64,000 bases of DNA from UBA4660 sp002405435 (GCA_036747335.1 DAIOCL010000003.1:1-64000); one strand, 5' to 3'; numbered from the stretch's first letter, positions 25,311 through 34,810 are shown. Program-made: numbers and translations. The notes: generated by a model from the letters alone, not told the origin.

Positions 25311-27800
25311 TTATGATTTCTTTTCAAAGGTAATGGTGATTGCTGTTCCTTTCACTGACCGAACATCGAGGGTGCCGTCGAGTTGTTCGGTCAGGGTGTA
25401 CACGAGCTGGATGCCCAAGGAGTCCTGCTCGGCAAACTGAAAGTCAGCGGGAAGACCAATTCCGTCATCGGCTACCCTGAGGGTGACCTGCCCCTTTCGC
25501 TCTCTGATTTCCAATGTGATTTTCCCCTTTTTTCTACCCCTGAAGGCATATTTCAGCGCGTTGCTGATGAGCTCATTGACAATGAGGCCGCAGGGCACCG
25601 ACTGGTCTATGCTCAGGTTGACCGGGTCGAGTTTGGTCACCAGTTTTACCTCCGCCTGGCCGGTCTGGTAGCTTTGAAAGAGGTTGCTGGCCAAGGCCTG
25701 GAGGTATCCCCTGAAGTCGATGCTCGAGAAGTCGGTGGTACGGTAGAGGGTTTCATGGATGAACGACATGCTCTTTATACGCTGCTGGCTTTCCTTGAGC
25801 AGTTCTTTGGTGCGTTCGTCGCTGACGTACGAAGACTGCAGGCTCAGTATGCTCGATATGACCTGTAGGTTGTTTTTTACACGGTGGTGTACCTCCTGTA
25901 GGAGCACTTCTTTTTCTTTCAGCGATTCGCGTATCCGGCGGTCTATTTGTTTGCGCTGCGTATTGTCGTAAACCAGACAAGACACTTCTTCAAGACGCTC
26001 ATCTATGTAGACCGGGTTGACAAAAGCGAGCATCCACACGGTATTTCCGTTTTTGTCGCGCAGGGCAAATTCAAACTGCTGGGGACGTCCCCTTAATGCC
26101 TCATCCATTGCATCCAGTTGCCCCTGGTTGTGGGTGGGAGCCATCATGGTCTCCAGGTCTTTCCGGATATTTGAGCCCCGCCGGATGTTCAGCCCGAACT
26201 GCTCCTTCATGCTTTCACGGAAATTCTCATTGAGGGTGGTAATCCCGAAGTCGGGGTTCATTGTCCAGATCATCAGGTTTTCAGTGGAGTTGAAAATGGA
26301 TTCCAGTTTGGCCTGTGTCTGTTTCCTTTCTTCAATCTGCAGGCGCAACTCCTCATTCATTTCTTCGGCGGCTTTCAGCCGGTATTGCTCGCGCAATAAC
26401 TGAAGCCGCGTGCTGAGGTTGTCTGCAGTGACCTGTATGGAAGGGCGGTTTTCGTAGACCGTGAGTGTCGCCTTAAGGCCCACAAAAATTTCGTTTCCCC
26501 CGCGGTCTGTAAGTTTCACCTCCCGATAAATGGCTTCTTCTCCTTCCCTGATTTTTTCAAAATCTTCACTTACTGTTCCCCTGAACGGTCGCGAGACAAA
26601 GTGGGTAAATTTTTTATCATATACCTCGTCCTCATCAGCGCATCCGAGCATCACCAGTCCGGCTTTGTTGACATATTTCATGAGGCCTTCGGTAAGTATA
26701 AAGACCCCATTGGGCGAGTTCTCCAACAGGTTTTTGAACCGGTGCGCACTCTGCTCGAGCGCAAACTCGGCCTTTTTTCTGGCCGTGACATTGTACATCA
26801 ATAATGCCTTCGTGCGGATCCCATGGTAGTCAACAAAACCCCCGGAAAGCTCCAGGTACATCCATTCACCCCTGCCATTTACGCACCGTGCCTCAATTTT
26901 TCGCGTATGTTGCTGGTCGAGGCTTGTGCCTATTCTCCTCAGGTCGGCCGGGGATATGAAATCTGTGATGCGCCGCGCGATGGCACTCGACCGGTCTTTC
27001 AGGGAGAACAGGGCGGCAAACTGTTCATTGCAGTCGATGATTACGTTCTGAGAAACAACGGCTACCGCCTCCAGCGTTACATTGGAAAGTGCCCTAAACC
27101 GCTCTTCGCTTTCTCGAAGCGCTCCCTCAATTTTTTTCTTTTCAGAGATATCGATGAGCGTGCCCAGGATGATGTCTTCGTTTTTTTCTGTCTTTTCCAG
27201 AAACGCATTTTCCAGGCACGTGCATTCCGTTCCGTCTTTTCTCCGGAGGTCTATTTCGTAACTTGTTACTACCTTTTTCTGCTGAAGTTCATCGAGAAAT
27301 TCCTTCCGTTTTCCAGGAAAAAGGTAAAAATCTTTTCCATCGGTTCCGATAATTTCTTCTGATTTTTCGTAGCCCAGCAACCTGGCAAAGGCCTCGTTGC
27401 AGGCCACTATTTTTCCGTCTGATGCCACCTTGTATACACCCGCTACATTACGTGTGAAGAGCGCGTCGTACTGAAGACCCGTAGCCCCTTCACCCCATTC
27501 CTGCAGATAACAGAGGGCGTGGGTGAAATCAGGTCTGATTGCAGAGATATGCAACTGAAAATCTCCCCAGCCCAACTCAACATACCCTAACTCTTCCAAC
27601 TTTCGAATGACCGACCGGCTGTTTTCCTGCCACGATGCCTGTCCGAGCGCAAACAGGAGGTTGTTTGATTCCCCCTCCTTCTCTCCCAGTAAGCGTCGGA
27701 ATTGTTTGTTGGACTGCTCTACCTTCAGGTCCGATACCCTTACCACGCAGCGCGCTCCGCGTTCGTCCCTGAGATATTCTTCCCAACTACCCCCCATCAT
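25311..27800 (-). CDS. Cytoplasmic multi-PAS histidine kinase (HisKA_2 type)
   Basis: 829 residues with no transmembrane segment. Four to five PAS modules span about residues 1-600 (for example VYKVASDGKIVACNEAF, GVFILTEGLMKYVNKAG, RTVWTMNPDFG-like repeats), joined by short coiled coils. The kinase core has the HisKA_2 phospho-His box LLQEVHHRVKNNLQVISS, the N box LIVNELISNALKYAF and the G box VADDGIGLP. It should sense an intracellular signal and phosphorylate the LytTR regulator encoded directly after it. Its ATG overlaps the stop of the MORN-repeat gene by 4 bp, so the three genes form one operon. Confidence 0.93.
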   Translation of the reverse strand: MMGGSWEEYLRDERGARCVVRVSDLKVEQSNKQFRRLLGEKEGESNNLLFALGQASWQENSRSVIRKLEELGYVELGWGDFQLHISAIRPDFTHALCYLQEWGEGATGLQYDALFTRNVAGVYKVASDGKIVACNEAFARLLGYEKSEEIIGTDGKDFYLFPGKRKEFLDELQQKKVVTSYEIDLRRKDGTECTCLENAFLEKTEKNEDIILGTLIDISEKKKIEGALRESEERFRALSNVTLEAVAVVSQNVIIDCNEQFAALFSLKDRSSAIARRITDFISPADLRRIGTSLDQQHTRKIEARCVNGRGEWMYLELSGGFVDYHGIRTKALLMYNVTARKKAEFALEQSAHRFKNLLENSPNGVFILTEGLMKYVNKAGLVMLGCADEDEVYDKKFTHFVSRPFRGTVSEDFEKIREGEEAIYREVKLTDRGGNEIFVGLKATLTVYENRPSIQVTADNLSTRLQLLREQYRLKAAEEMNEELRLQIEERKQTQAKLESIFNSTENLMIWTMNPDFGITTLNENFRESMKEQFGLNIRRGSNIRKDLETMMAPTHNQGQLDAMDEALRGRPQQFEFALRDKNGNTVWMLAFVNPVYIDERLEEVSCLVYDNTQRKQIDRRIRESLKEKEVLLQEVHHRVKNNLQVISSILSLQSSYVSDERTKELLKESQQRIKSMSFIHETLYRTTDFSSIDFRGYLQALASNLFQSYQTGQAEVKLVTKLDPVNLSIDQSVPCGLIVNELISNALKYAFRGRKKGKITLEIRERKGQVTLRVADDGIGLPADFQFAEQDSLGIQLVYTLTEQLDGTLDVRSVKGTAITITFEKKS

Positions 27801-29311
27801 TCTTCAGACTTTGTTCTAATTTCTATTTTATCCCCATTAATGGCCACGGCTATGCCCATTTCGTAGGTTACCGAATGTGTCAACACACCGGTCGTGTCGT
27901 AATACTGCCATTCTCCCTGCAACTCTCCTCCCTCATACTCCCCTTTCATTTTGGTAATGCCGTCAGCATACCAGTACCTGTGTTTGCCTGAGGGGAGACC
28001 ATTGCTGTACTCTCCCTCAAAACCTGTTCGTCCATCCGCGTATTTCCAAATCCATTTGCCGTTTCTTTCTCCGTCAAGGTATTCGCCTTCCTCGGTGTGG
28101 TCATTTACCTGATGAAACCACTTCCCGTTTTTCAGCCCTGAAATGAATTCTCCCTGGGCGATAATTACCCCTGTGCTGTCGTATTCAATGCTGGTCCCGT
28201 CTTCTTTTCCTTTCCGGTAGTTTTCTTCCCTGCGGAGTGTACCATCAGCGAAATACCACTTCCAGTTTCCTGAGTAACTATCCGACTTGTAATTTCCTTT
28301 TTGCATCACCTTTCCGTTTTTAAAGTAAAACGTCCATGCTCCTTCCCGCTTTCCTTCAACATAACTTCCTTCAGCACTCAACTCACCTGTAGTAAAATAA
28401 AGTTTCCACGGTCCTGTGCGCCGTGACAAAGTGTCCAGCATACCTTCTCCCAGCAACACATCACGCGAAAAATCCCTGGTTGTCTGTAGCAGACCGTTTT
28501 CATCGTAGTAAAAAAAACTACCCTGCTTCATTCCCTTGTTGTAACCACCCACCACCCTGACCTTACCCGTCTCGTCATATTCCCTTCGTATATCCAAAAT
28601 AAAATTGTTGTTGTCGTCTGTTACCAGCTGGTCCATGTCATAGGTCTCCAGCCGTTCGAGGCTTCCGTCTTTTTTGTAATACTTGAAAACTCCATTCTTT
28701 TTACCCGCCGTATAGTATCCTTCCGTCCGGGCCACCGAACCTGGTGTCCACCAAGTCAACCAGGTTCCCGCGCGTTCCCCTTTTTCGTTGCTGCGGTTTA
28801 TCCTTTCCTCTCCGTATAAAAACCCGTTTCTGTATGTCAACAGCGTTATGATTTCACCCGACTTGCTGTATTCCAGTCCCCTTCCTTCTTCTTTGTTATT
28901 AACAAAATTGATTTCCTTATGCAGCCCACCATCCGCATAATAGTAGCGCGTAACCCCTTGTTTTACTCCTCGTTCCCAGGAGACACGATGGCTCAATACA
29001 CCCTTATCCGTAAAGACCCTTTCTTCTCCCCACTTGAGATCTTCGCGGTAGGTAATTTCTCTCTCCAGGGTACTGTCACTGCGGTAAAATTTCCAAAGAG
29101 AATCCAGCAGATAGTTTTTTCTGTTGCCCTCGGTTTTCAGGCCGCCGTCGTCGTAATAGGTTTTCCAGTACCCGTCTGGTTTTCCATTTTTCATACTACC
29201 TTCACTGGAAACCAGGCCATTGTCGTAATAGAATTTCACATATTCGCCCTGGGCTGCAGCCAGTGCAGCCATGGACAGGCAAAGCAGGGTGATGATGTGT
29301 TCTTTTGTCAT
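27797..29311 (-). CDS. Secreted MORN-repeat (YwqK-type) protein
   Basis: 504 residues from ATG at 29311. The signal peptide MTKEHIITLLCLSMAALAAA precedes about 17 MORN-like units of the form G-x-W-x2-Y-[FY]-x2-G-x-[LV]-x2-E-G-x-[YF] (GYWKTYYDDGGLKTEG, GAWTFYFKNGKVMQKG, GNWKWYFADGTLRREE). The repeats form a long beta-hairpin solenoid. YwqK proteins carry an antitoxin label in databases but no toxin is present here. It is the first gene of an operon with a PAS kinase and a LytTR regulator, so it may be a sensor accessory or an envelope output. The extra upstream 17 residues of the frame lack signal features. Confidence 0.85.
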   Translation of the reverse strand: MTKEHIITLLCLSMAALAAAQGEYVKFYYDNGLVSSEGSMKNGKPDGYWKTYYDDGGLKTEGNRKNYLLDSLWKFYRSDSTLEREITYREDLKWGEERVFTDKGVLSHRVSWERGVKQGVTRYYYADGGLHKEINFVNNKEEGRGLEYSKSGEIITLLTYRNGFLYGEERINRSNEKGERAGTWLTWWTPGSVARTEGYYTAGKKNGVFKYYKKDGSLERLETYDMDQLVTDDNNNFILDIRREYDETGKVRVVGGYNKGMKQGSFFYYDENGLLQTTRDFSRDVLLGEGMLDTLSRRTGPWKLYFTTGELSAEGSYVEGKREGAWTFYFKNGKVMQKGNYKSDSYSGNWKWYFADGTLRREENYRKGKEDGTSIEYDSTGVIIAQGEFISGLKNGKWFHQVNDHTEEGEYLDGERNGKWIWKYADGRTGFEGEYSNGLPSGKHRYWYADGITKMKGEYEGGELQGEWQYYDTTGVLTHSVTYEMGIAVAINGDKIEIRTKSEE

Positions 29312-29835
29312 TGAGGCAAAATTGCGCGATTTCTTTTCCTTTCTGCTCAATTTCCTTTCCAAAGTTCTCCTTTACACACCTTACCCATTACTATTATATT
29401 TTAAAAAGAATAGTTATAGATCATTAGGGCTGTTAATACTGTTGAAAAGCCTCGTGGAGGAGGGATGCGGAACAGGATATACCCAATCGACAAACAGACT
29501 ATGAACAAGCTTTCAACGGTGTTATGGGCTGAATTACACCCAAATGAGCGTGCTGTACCCAACGTCGCGTACAGAGGGCAAGCAGGGATGTGCATAGGAC
29601 CGGGGTTGCTCCGTATAGTGCACAGAACTGTGGAGAAAGTGGGGATAAGAACTGACAGAAGAAACAACGCTGGGGTGAAAACTTCATTAAGCCAGTACAT
29701 GCCAGGGAAAAGCAATTTTGTTTGTGCTTTGTTATGCACAGCTATCACACAGAAAAACACCGCCTTTGTTGATATCGTGGGAAACTTCGCGCAAGGGTAT
29801 GATAAATAGGGGATTGAGGCTATATTTTTGACCCT
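29312..29835. other. Non-coding region with DnaA-box cluster (candidate oriC)
   Basis: This is the only long gene-free stretch. An AT-rich tract (29387-29426, 35 of 40 bases A/T) is followed by four DnaA-box-like 9-mers: TTATGCACA at 29732-29740 (matches TTATNCACA), and on the minus strand CTATGCACA at 29589-29597, TTCTCCACA at 29629-29637 and TTATCCCCA at 29640-29648, each with one mismatch. The dominant gene strand flips here. Small reading frames inside (for example 29465-29809) resemble nothing I know. The last bases hold the rpiB promoter. Confidence 0.45.
29823..29830 (+). promoter_or_regulatory. -7 promoter element of rpiB
   Basis: TATTTTTG matches TAnnTTTG and ends 5 nt before the ATG, so the rpiB transcript would be nearly leaderless. 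Confidence 0.4.
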
Positions 29836-30276
29836 ATGCAGCATATTACCATTCACGTGGGCAGTGACCATGCCGGAGTAGAATTAAAAGAACAAGTGGT
29901 GAAATACCTCCAGGCACAGGGCCGGCGGGTGGAAGACCATGGCACCTACGACACGGGGCGCTGCGATTACCCTGATTATGCACATGCAACCGCAAAGGGA
30001 GTGCTGTCAGACGGGGGTAGCGGCGTATTGATTTGTGGCAGTGCCAACGGAGTTTGTATGGCGGCTAACAAACACGCAGGTATCAGGGCAGCCTTGTGCT
30101 GGAATAAAGAAATAGCAGCACTGGCAAGGGCACACAATGATGCCAACATCATTTGCCTGCCTGCGCGATTTATTACGGCAGAAGAGGCAATGGCCATACT
30201 GGATGCGTTTTTCAAGACACCCTTTGAAGGGGGAAGACACAGCGCGCGCGTGGAGAAAATAGACCTTGAACAATGA
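29836..30276 (+). CDS. rpiB: Ribose-5-phosphate isomerase B
   Basis: 146 residues, the family's usual length. GSDHAGVELKEQVVKYL carries the substrate-binding Asp-His; ICGSANGVCMAANKHAGIRA contains the catalytic Cys region and the Asn/Lys phosphate loop (family consensus CGTGIGMSIAANK, with Ser-Ala replacing Thr-Gly-Ile here); ARAHNDANI holds the conserved HNDAN. It interconverts ribose 5-phosphate and ribulose 5-phosphate in the pentose phosphate pathway, though related proteins use allose or galactose phosphates. It overlaps the M28 peptidase start by 4 bp and lies just right of the candidate origin. Confidence 0.92.
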   Translation: MQHITIHVGSDHAGVELKEQVVKYLQAQGRRVEDHGTYDTGRCDYPDYAHATAKGVLSDGGSGVLICGSANGVCMAANKHAGIRAALCWNKEIAALARAHNDANIICLPARFITAEEAMAILDAFFKTPFEGGRHSARVEKIDLEQ

Positions 30277-31889
30277 ATATGATGAAGGAGTTAATGATAA
30301 AAAAAACCCTGTGTATGGGTCTGTGTGTGATGATGCTAACCGGGTTAAAAGCCCAGGAGGATCCAGCAGAAAGGGAGGCTTTGAGCAGAAAATATGGCGC
30401 AAGCATTACAGCAGGAGAGCTGCGGGCGCACCTGGAAGTGCTGGCAAGTGATGCCTATGAGGGAAGAGAAACGGGCAAGCCCGGACAAAAAAAAGCCGCT
30501 CAGTACCTGGCGGATTATTACACCGGCGAAGGAATTGCGCCGGGTAACGGCAACAGTTATTTGCAACCTTTTCCACTGAAATTGACGCGCAACAACGAGG
30601 CTACGATGGAGGTGGCTGGAAAGACGTACCGCTTTGCAGATGATTTTTATTTCTGGGGCGGATTTAATTCGACTGAGTTGTCGCTGGAACAGTGCGTTTT
30701 TGCAGGCTATGGTATAGAGTCGCCGGCCTACAATGACTATGCGGAGATCTCTGCTGAGGGCAAAGTAGTTGTGCTCATGAAAGGTGAGCCAAAGTATAAG
30801 GGAAAGAGCGTGGTTACGGGTACGGCAGTACCTTCTGCCTGGGCGGAGGACATGGAGGGCAAAATCATGTTGGCCGCCCAAAAGGGAGCCATAGGCGTTT
30901 TGATAATCGATGAAGAATATGAATTTTATGTCCCGCGGGTGAGGTTTTGGCTGGAACAGCCGATGATGCAGCTGGACAAGCCCGCATCCAAAGGGGGCGG
31001 ATTGTTGCCCTATGCCGTGTGCAAGGAGTCGTTGGGAAATGCCCTGCTGGCATCGGGCAAAAAAAAGTCGATTGCTGCACAGTGCAAGGCCATTTCAAAA
31101 AAGGGCAAACCGAAAAGCTTTTATTTCACGGGAAACGGAATTTTTAATGCGCGCAGAAATATGACTGCCCTGGCATCGGAAAATGTGCTGGCGTTTATCG
31201 AAGGAAGTGATCCGTCGCTGAAAGAAGAAATCGTGGTGATATCGGCTCATTATGATCATATAGGGATCGTTAATGGTCAAATCAACAACGGTGCCGACGA
31301 CGACGGAAGCGGCACAGTGACTACCCTTGAAATTGCTGAGGCTTTCGCTACGGCGCGTGAAGAGGGCAAGGGTCCGCGCAGAAGCATTTTGTTTCTGCAT
31401 GTAAGCGGAGAAGAGAAGGGTTTATTGGGTAGCGAATGGTATACCGAATACCCCGTGTATCCGCTGGAGAATACCGTATGCGATCTGAACATTGATATGA
31501 TCGGTCGAAAAGATTCGCTGCATACAACGGCCGAATATGTGTACCTCATTGGCAGCGACAGGCTCAGTACTGACCTGCACCGCATCAGCGAACAATGCCA
31601 TGAGACATACGCCAGCAACCTCTACCTTGACTACACCTACAATGATCCCAACGACCCCGAACAGTTTTACTACCGGTCAGACCATTACAACTTTGCAAAG
31701 AACAATATACCGGTAATTTTCTATTTCACCGGTGTACATCCCGACTACCACAAGCCCGGTGATGATGTGGAGAAAATCATGTTTGACAAAATGGAGACCA
31801 TTGCAAGGCTAATTTTTCATACGGCCTGGGAGGTAGCCAACCGCGACGAACGGCCGAAAGTGGACGTGGTCGCAGCGCCGAGGGATTAA
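30273..31889 (+). CDS. M28 family zinc aminopeptidase, secreted
   Basis: 538 residues; several ATG codons compete for the start (30273, 30282, 30294), all giving a signal peptide MIKKTLCMGLCVMMLTGLKAQ. A PA-type insert lies around residues 140-290. The M28 zinc centre is complete: SAHYDHIG (His and Asp-like ligand), NGADDDGSGT (bridging Asp), SGEEKGLLGSEWY (catalytic Glu pair), NIDMIGR (Asp) and PDYHKPGDDVEKI (His). It is likely a periplasmic peptidase that trims peptides. It overlaps rpiB by ATGA, so the two are probably co-transcribed despite unrelated roles. Confidence 0.93.
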   Translation: MNMMKELMIKKTLCMGLCVMMLTGLKAQEDPAEREALSRKYGASITAGELRAHLEVLASDAYEGRETGKPGQKKAAQYLADYYTGEGIAPGNGNSYLQPFPLKLTRNNEATMEVAGKTYRFADDFYFWGGFNSTELSLEQCVFAGYGIESPAYNDYAEISAEGKVVVLMKGEPKYKGKSVVTGTAVPSAWAEDMEGKIMLAAQKGAIGVLIIDEEYEFYVPRVRFWLEQPMMQLDKPASKGGGLLPYAVCKESLGNALLASGKKKSIAAQCKAISKKGKPKSFYFTGNGIFNARRNMTALASENVLAFIEGSDPSLKEEIVVISAHYDHIGIVNGQINNGADDDGSGTVTTLEIAEAFATAREEGKGPRRSILFLHVSGEEKGLLGSEWYTEYPVYPLENTVCDLNIDMIGRKDSLHTTAEYVYLIGSDRLSTDLHRISEQCHETYASNLYLDYTYNDPNDPEQFYYRSDHYNFAKNNIPVIFYFTGVHPDYHKPGDDVEKIMFDKMETIARLIFHTAWEVANRDERPKVDVVAAPRD

Positions 31890-31931
31890 CCCGGCTGATT
31901 CCATGTGGAACGCTGCCGTGGCCTGCGCGGG

Positions 31932-33179
31932 CTATGCGGGCTCTTCAAGTAACTGCGTGATGAAAAGTTCAAGCCGCGACGTATAGTGTTGGTAATAACG
32001 ACCTGTGCCGGGACCATAAAAACCGGTGTGTATTTTTCTCACCACCCCTTTTCGGTCAACTACCAGCAGCGTGGGATATGACATTACCGCGTTAAGCATG
32101 GGAAATACCTGATTGCTCATGTGTTTTTCACCGCCGAGGTAAGACGCATAGGGCAGGTTGAGCTGGCGAAACTGACGGGCCACATTGCGCAGCAAGTCCT
32201 CCTGGCCTCCATTGCGCTCAAAAGCGACGGGAATAACCTGCAGTCCGCGGCTATTGTATCTGCGGTAGATATCGCCAAGCCAGACACTCTCGTCGGTGCA
32301 ATTTGGACACCAGGTGCCGTGCAACTGGACAAGTGTGACCTTGCCCTTGAGGCTGGAGACATCAAAAGTTACCGGCATACCGGAACTGTTGGTGACAGAA
32401 AAACGGAGCGGTTCACCGGAAGTTGTCACATAGGTCAGTGAGTCGGGATCGGTAAGGGCCGCAGCGTCGTCGTGCCGGGCCTCCCAGGTTTCGACGCTGT
32501 GGTTGCCCGAATAAAAAAGACCCCGGCTTATCACAGAATCGCCGCGCTCAAATGAACCCGTAAAGTGAAACAAGTGCGTACCGTCAAAACAACTCAGGTA
32601 AAACGGTGCCGGAGAGCGGGTGCTGTCAAGGGTTCCCTGCAAAAAGCGGTAGTCACCGGTTTCGGTCATAAAGGTGCCTGACAGGTTGCTGCCTGATCGG
32701 TGGAGCAGGGCAACGGAGGGATAGCGGAGCGAATCAACATCCGGATTAAAGGTCACCCGGTAGCGTTTACCCTCGTCGCCGGGATGGTGCGCGGAGAAGT
32801 CGGCAAAGGCAGCTGGGCTTCCGGTAAAGTCAACGCGGTACTGCCCTTGCCGGGAATGGTCTTGCCAATAACCAGAGACCAGCGTGTCGTTGTGCAACCG
32901 CCCGTGCAGGGACGAGTTGAAAAGCGGTAATTTCACATGAAAACTATCGGCAGCCCAAGTGAGCGCCTCGAGCGGTATTTGTTCGGTCCAGTTGTATAAT
33001 ACCCAACCGCCCGCCGAATCTACCGAGAGCCTTACCGGAATGCTGATGCTGTCGTTGACCGGAAAAGCGAGCGACCACTGCCCGGGCGTCATGCCGACAG
33101 GGCGGCTGTGTTCCGTACATGAAGCAAGGAACAGGCAGGCCAGAAAGGAGGGCAACCCTATATACCGGTTGGCAATCAC
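31932..33179 (-). CDS. TlpA-like thioredoxin-fold lipoprotein
   Basis: 415 residues from GTG at 33179. Starting there gives a lipoprotein signal ending LFLASC (lipobox), while the frame further upstream runs into the ALDH gene and encodes no signal. The C-terminal about 150 residues form a TlpA/ResA thioredoxin domain with active site TWCPNC, VTLVQLHG before it and cis-Pro in MSYPTLLVV. The N-terminal about 250 residues are beta-rich, as in the DUF4369-type TlpA proteins of Bacteroidota. It probably reduces disulphides in the periplasm. The gene follows the ALDH gene by about 50 bp on the same strand. Confidence 0.85.
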   Translation of the reverse strand: MIANRYIGLPSFLACLFLASCTEHSRPVGMTPGQWSLAFPVNDSISIPVRLSVDSAGGWVLYNWTEQIPLEALTWAADSFHVKLPLFNSSLHGRLHNDTLVSGYWQDHSRQGQYRVDFTGSPAAFADFSAHHPGDEGKRYRVTFNPDVDSLRYPSVALLHRSGSNLSGTFMTETGDYRFLQGTLDSTRSPAPFYLSCFDGTHLFHFTGSFERGDSVISRGLFYSGNHSVETWEARHDDAAALTDPDSLTYVTTSGEPLRFSVTNSSGMPVTFDVSSLKGKVTLVQLHGTWCPNCTDESVWLGDIYRRYNSRGLQVIPVAFERNGGQEDLLRNVARQFRQLNLPYASYLGGEKHMSNQVFPMLNAVMSYPTLLVVDRKGVVRKIHTGFYGPGTGRYYQHYTSRLELFITQLLEEPA

Positions 33180-33228
33180 AGCGGACAAATATGCAGGAAA
33201 AGCAGGCCGCTGCCTGCAACCGCATGCG

Positions 33229-34785
33229 TCAGAACTCAAAACGGATACCTTGGGCCAGTGGCAATTGCGTACTGTAATTGATGGTATTGGTCTGTCGGCG
33301 CATATAATTCTTCCAGGCGTCGCTGCCGCTTTCCCGTCCGCCGCCGGTTTCCTTTTCACCGCCGAAGGCCCCGCCGATTTCGGCCCCGGATGTGCCGATA
33401 TTGACATTGGCGATTCCGCAATCGCTGCCGGCAGCAGAAAGAAACAACTCCGCCTCGCGCAGGTGGGTGGTCATGATGGCGGAGGAGAGACCCTGAGCCA
33501 CGCCGTTTTGCATGGCAATGGCCTCATCAAGGGCTTCATACCCCATCACATAGAGGATAGGCGCAAAGGTTTCGTGCTGCACGATCGGCAGGGTTGAATC
33601 CTTCACGCGAATTATGCAAGGCTTGACGTAACAACCACTCTCGTAGCCGGGGCCACTGAGCACACCCCCTTCGACTTCCACTTTTCCACCTTGTTCCACT
33701 GCCTGGGCAATAGCGCCCATGTAAGCCTCAACGGCGGCTTTGTCTATAAGGGGCCCCACGTGGTTGTGCTGGTCGAGCGGATTGCCGATGCGCAGCTGCC
33801 CGTAAGCGGCCCGCAGGGTATCCAGAACCTCATCAATGATGGTATTGTGCACAATCAGCCTGCGGGTGGTAGTGCAGCGCTGTCCGGCTGTGCCGCAGGC
33901 ACCGAACACCGCTCCAATAATGGTCATTTTCAAGTCGGCGGAGGGGGTAACAATGATGGCGTTGTTTCCGCCCAGCTCGAGCAGGCTTCGGCCAAAGCGC
34001 TCGGCAACACGGCTTCCGACCAGGCGGCCCATGCGGGTGGAACCCGTGGCAGAAATAAGCGGAACGCGTGTATCGCTTACCAGCCATTCCCCCACGCGGT
34101 AGTCGCCGGTAATGATGCCCGAGATGCCTTCCGGCAGTTGGTTGGCCGCAGCCACTTCATTCCAGATATGCTGGCAGGCGATGGAACACAGCGGGGTTTT
34201 TTCTGAGCCCTTCCATACGCACACATTGCCGCATACCCAGGCCAGCGCGCTGTTCCAGCTCCAGACAGCTACCGGAAAATTAAAGGCCGAGACAATGCCT
34301 ACCACCCCCAGTGGATGCCACTGCTCGTACATCCGGTGACCGGGCCGCTCGCTGTGCATGGTCAGGCCGTAGAGCTGCCGCGAGAGCCCCACGGCAAAAT
34401 CGCAGATGTCAATCATTTCCTGCACCTCGCCCAGCCCTTCCTGAAGCGACTTCCCCATTTCGTAGCTGACCAATTGCCCCAGGGGCTTTTTATAGGCGCG
34501 CAGCCGGTCGCCAAACTGGCGAACAATTTCACCCCGTTTGGGAGCGGGCATATCGCGCCAAAAGGGAAAGGCCTGCTGTGCACGGGCCAAGACCTCTTCG
34601 TAATCGGCGGCGGTCGCTGTAGTGACGCCGCCAATCAGTTTTCCGTCAACCGGACTATAGCTGTCAATCACGGGGCCGCTGCCAAAGAGGTGTTTTCCCG
34701 TGGAACACCCCTCAGATACTGGTTTAATGCCGAGCGTGCTGAGGATAGCGGCGATGTCGAAGTCGGTAGAGGCGGTGGTTGGCAT
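33229..34785 (-). CDS. Antiquitin-type aldehyde dehydrogenase (ALDH7)
   Basis: 518 residues from ATG at 34785. The catalytic Glu is in LLELGGNNAII and the nucleophile Cys in GTAGQRCTTTRRL. The end SGAEIGGAFGGEKETGGGRE and NYMRRQTNTINYS and PLAQGIRFEF match ALDH7A1 closely, as does GSDCGIANVNI. ALDH7 oxidises L-2-aminoadipate 6-semialdehyde to aminoadipate in lysine breakdown and also acts on betaine and lipid aldehydes. A TAATTTTG promoter box sits 17 bp upstream. It is divergent from kbl, giving a small amino-acid catabolism locus. Confidence 0.93.
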   Translation of the reverse strand: MPTTASTDFDIAAILSTLGIKPVSEGCSTGKHLFGSGPVIDSYSPVDGKLIGGVTTATAADYEEVLARAQQAFPFWRDMPAPKRGEIVRQFGDRLRAYKKPLGQLVSYEMGKSLQEGLGEVQEMIDICDFAVGLSRQLYGLTMHSERPGHRMYEQWHPLGVVGIVSAFNFPVAVWSWNSALAWVCGNVCVWKGSEKTPLCSIACQHIWNEVAAANQLPEGISGIITGDYRVGEWLVSDTRVPLISATGSTRMGRLVGSRVAERFGRSLLELGGNNAIIVTPSADLKMTIIGAVFGACGTAGQRCTTTRRLIVHNTIIDEVLDTLRAAYGQLRIGNPLDQHNHVGPLIDKAAVEAYMGAIAQAVEQGGKVEVEGGVLSGPGYESGCYVKPCIIRVKDSTLPIVQHETFAPILYVMGYEALDEAIAMQNGVAQGLSSAIMTTHLREAELFLSAAGSDCGIANVNIGTSGAEIGGAFGGEKETGGGRESGSDAWKNYMRRQTNTINYSTQLPLAQGIRFEF

Positions 34786-34802
34786 GCGTGAAAATTTTCC
34801 GG

Positions 34803-34810
34803 CAAAATTA
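34803..34810 (-). promoter_or_regulatory. -7 promoter element of the ALDH7 gene
   Basis: TAATTTTG on the minus strand (TAnnTTTG), 17 nt before the ATG at 34785. Confidence 0.45.

Noticed and set aside
27797..29311. YwqK antitoxin of a toxin-antitoxin system
   Set aside because: That label comes from the family name only. No toxin gene is adjacent, the protein is secreted, and its partner genes are a kinase and a regulator.
29465..29809. A 114-residue gene in the 29.3-29.8 kb gap
   Set aside because: No family match and no promoter box or ribosome-binding site. The region is better explained by the AT-rich tract and DnaA-like boxes.
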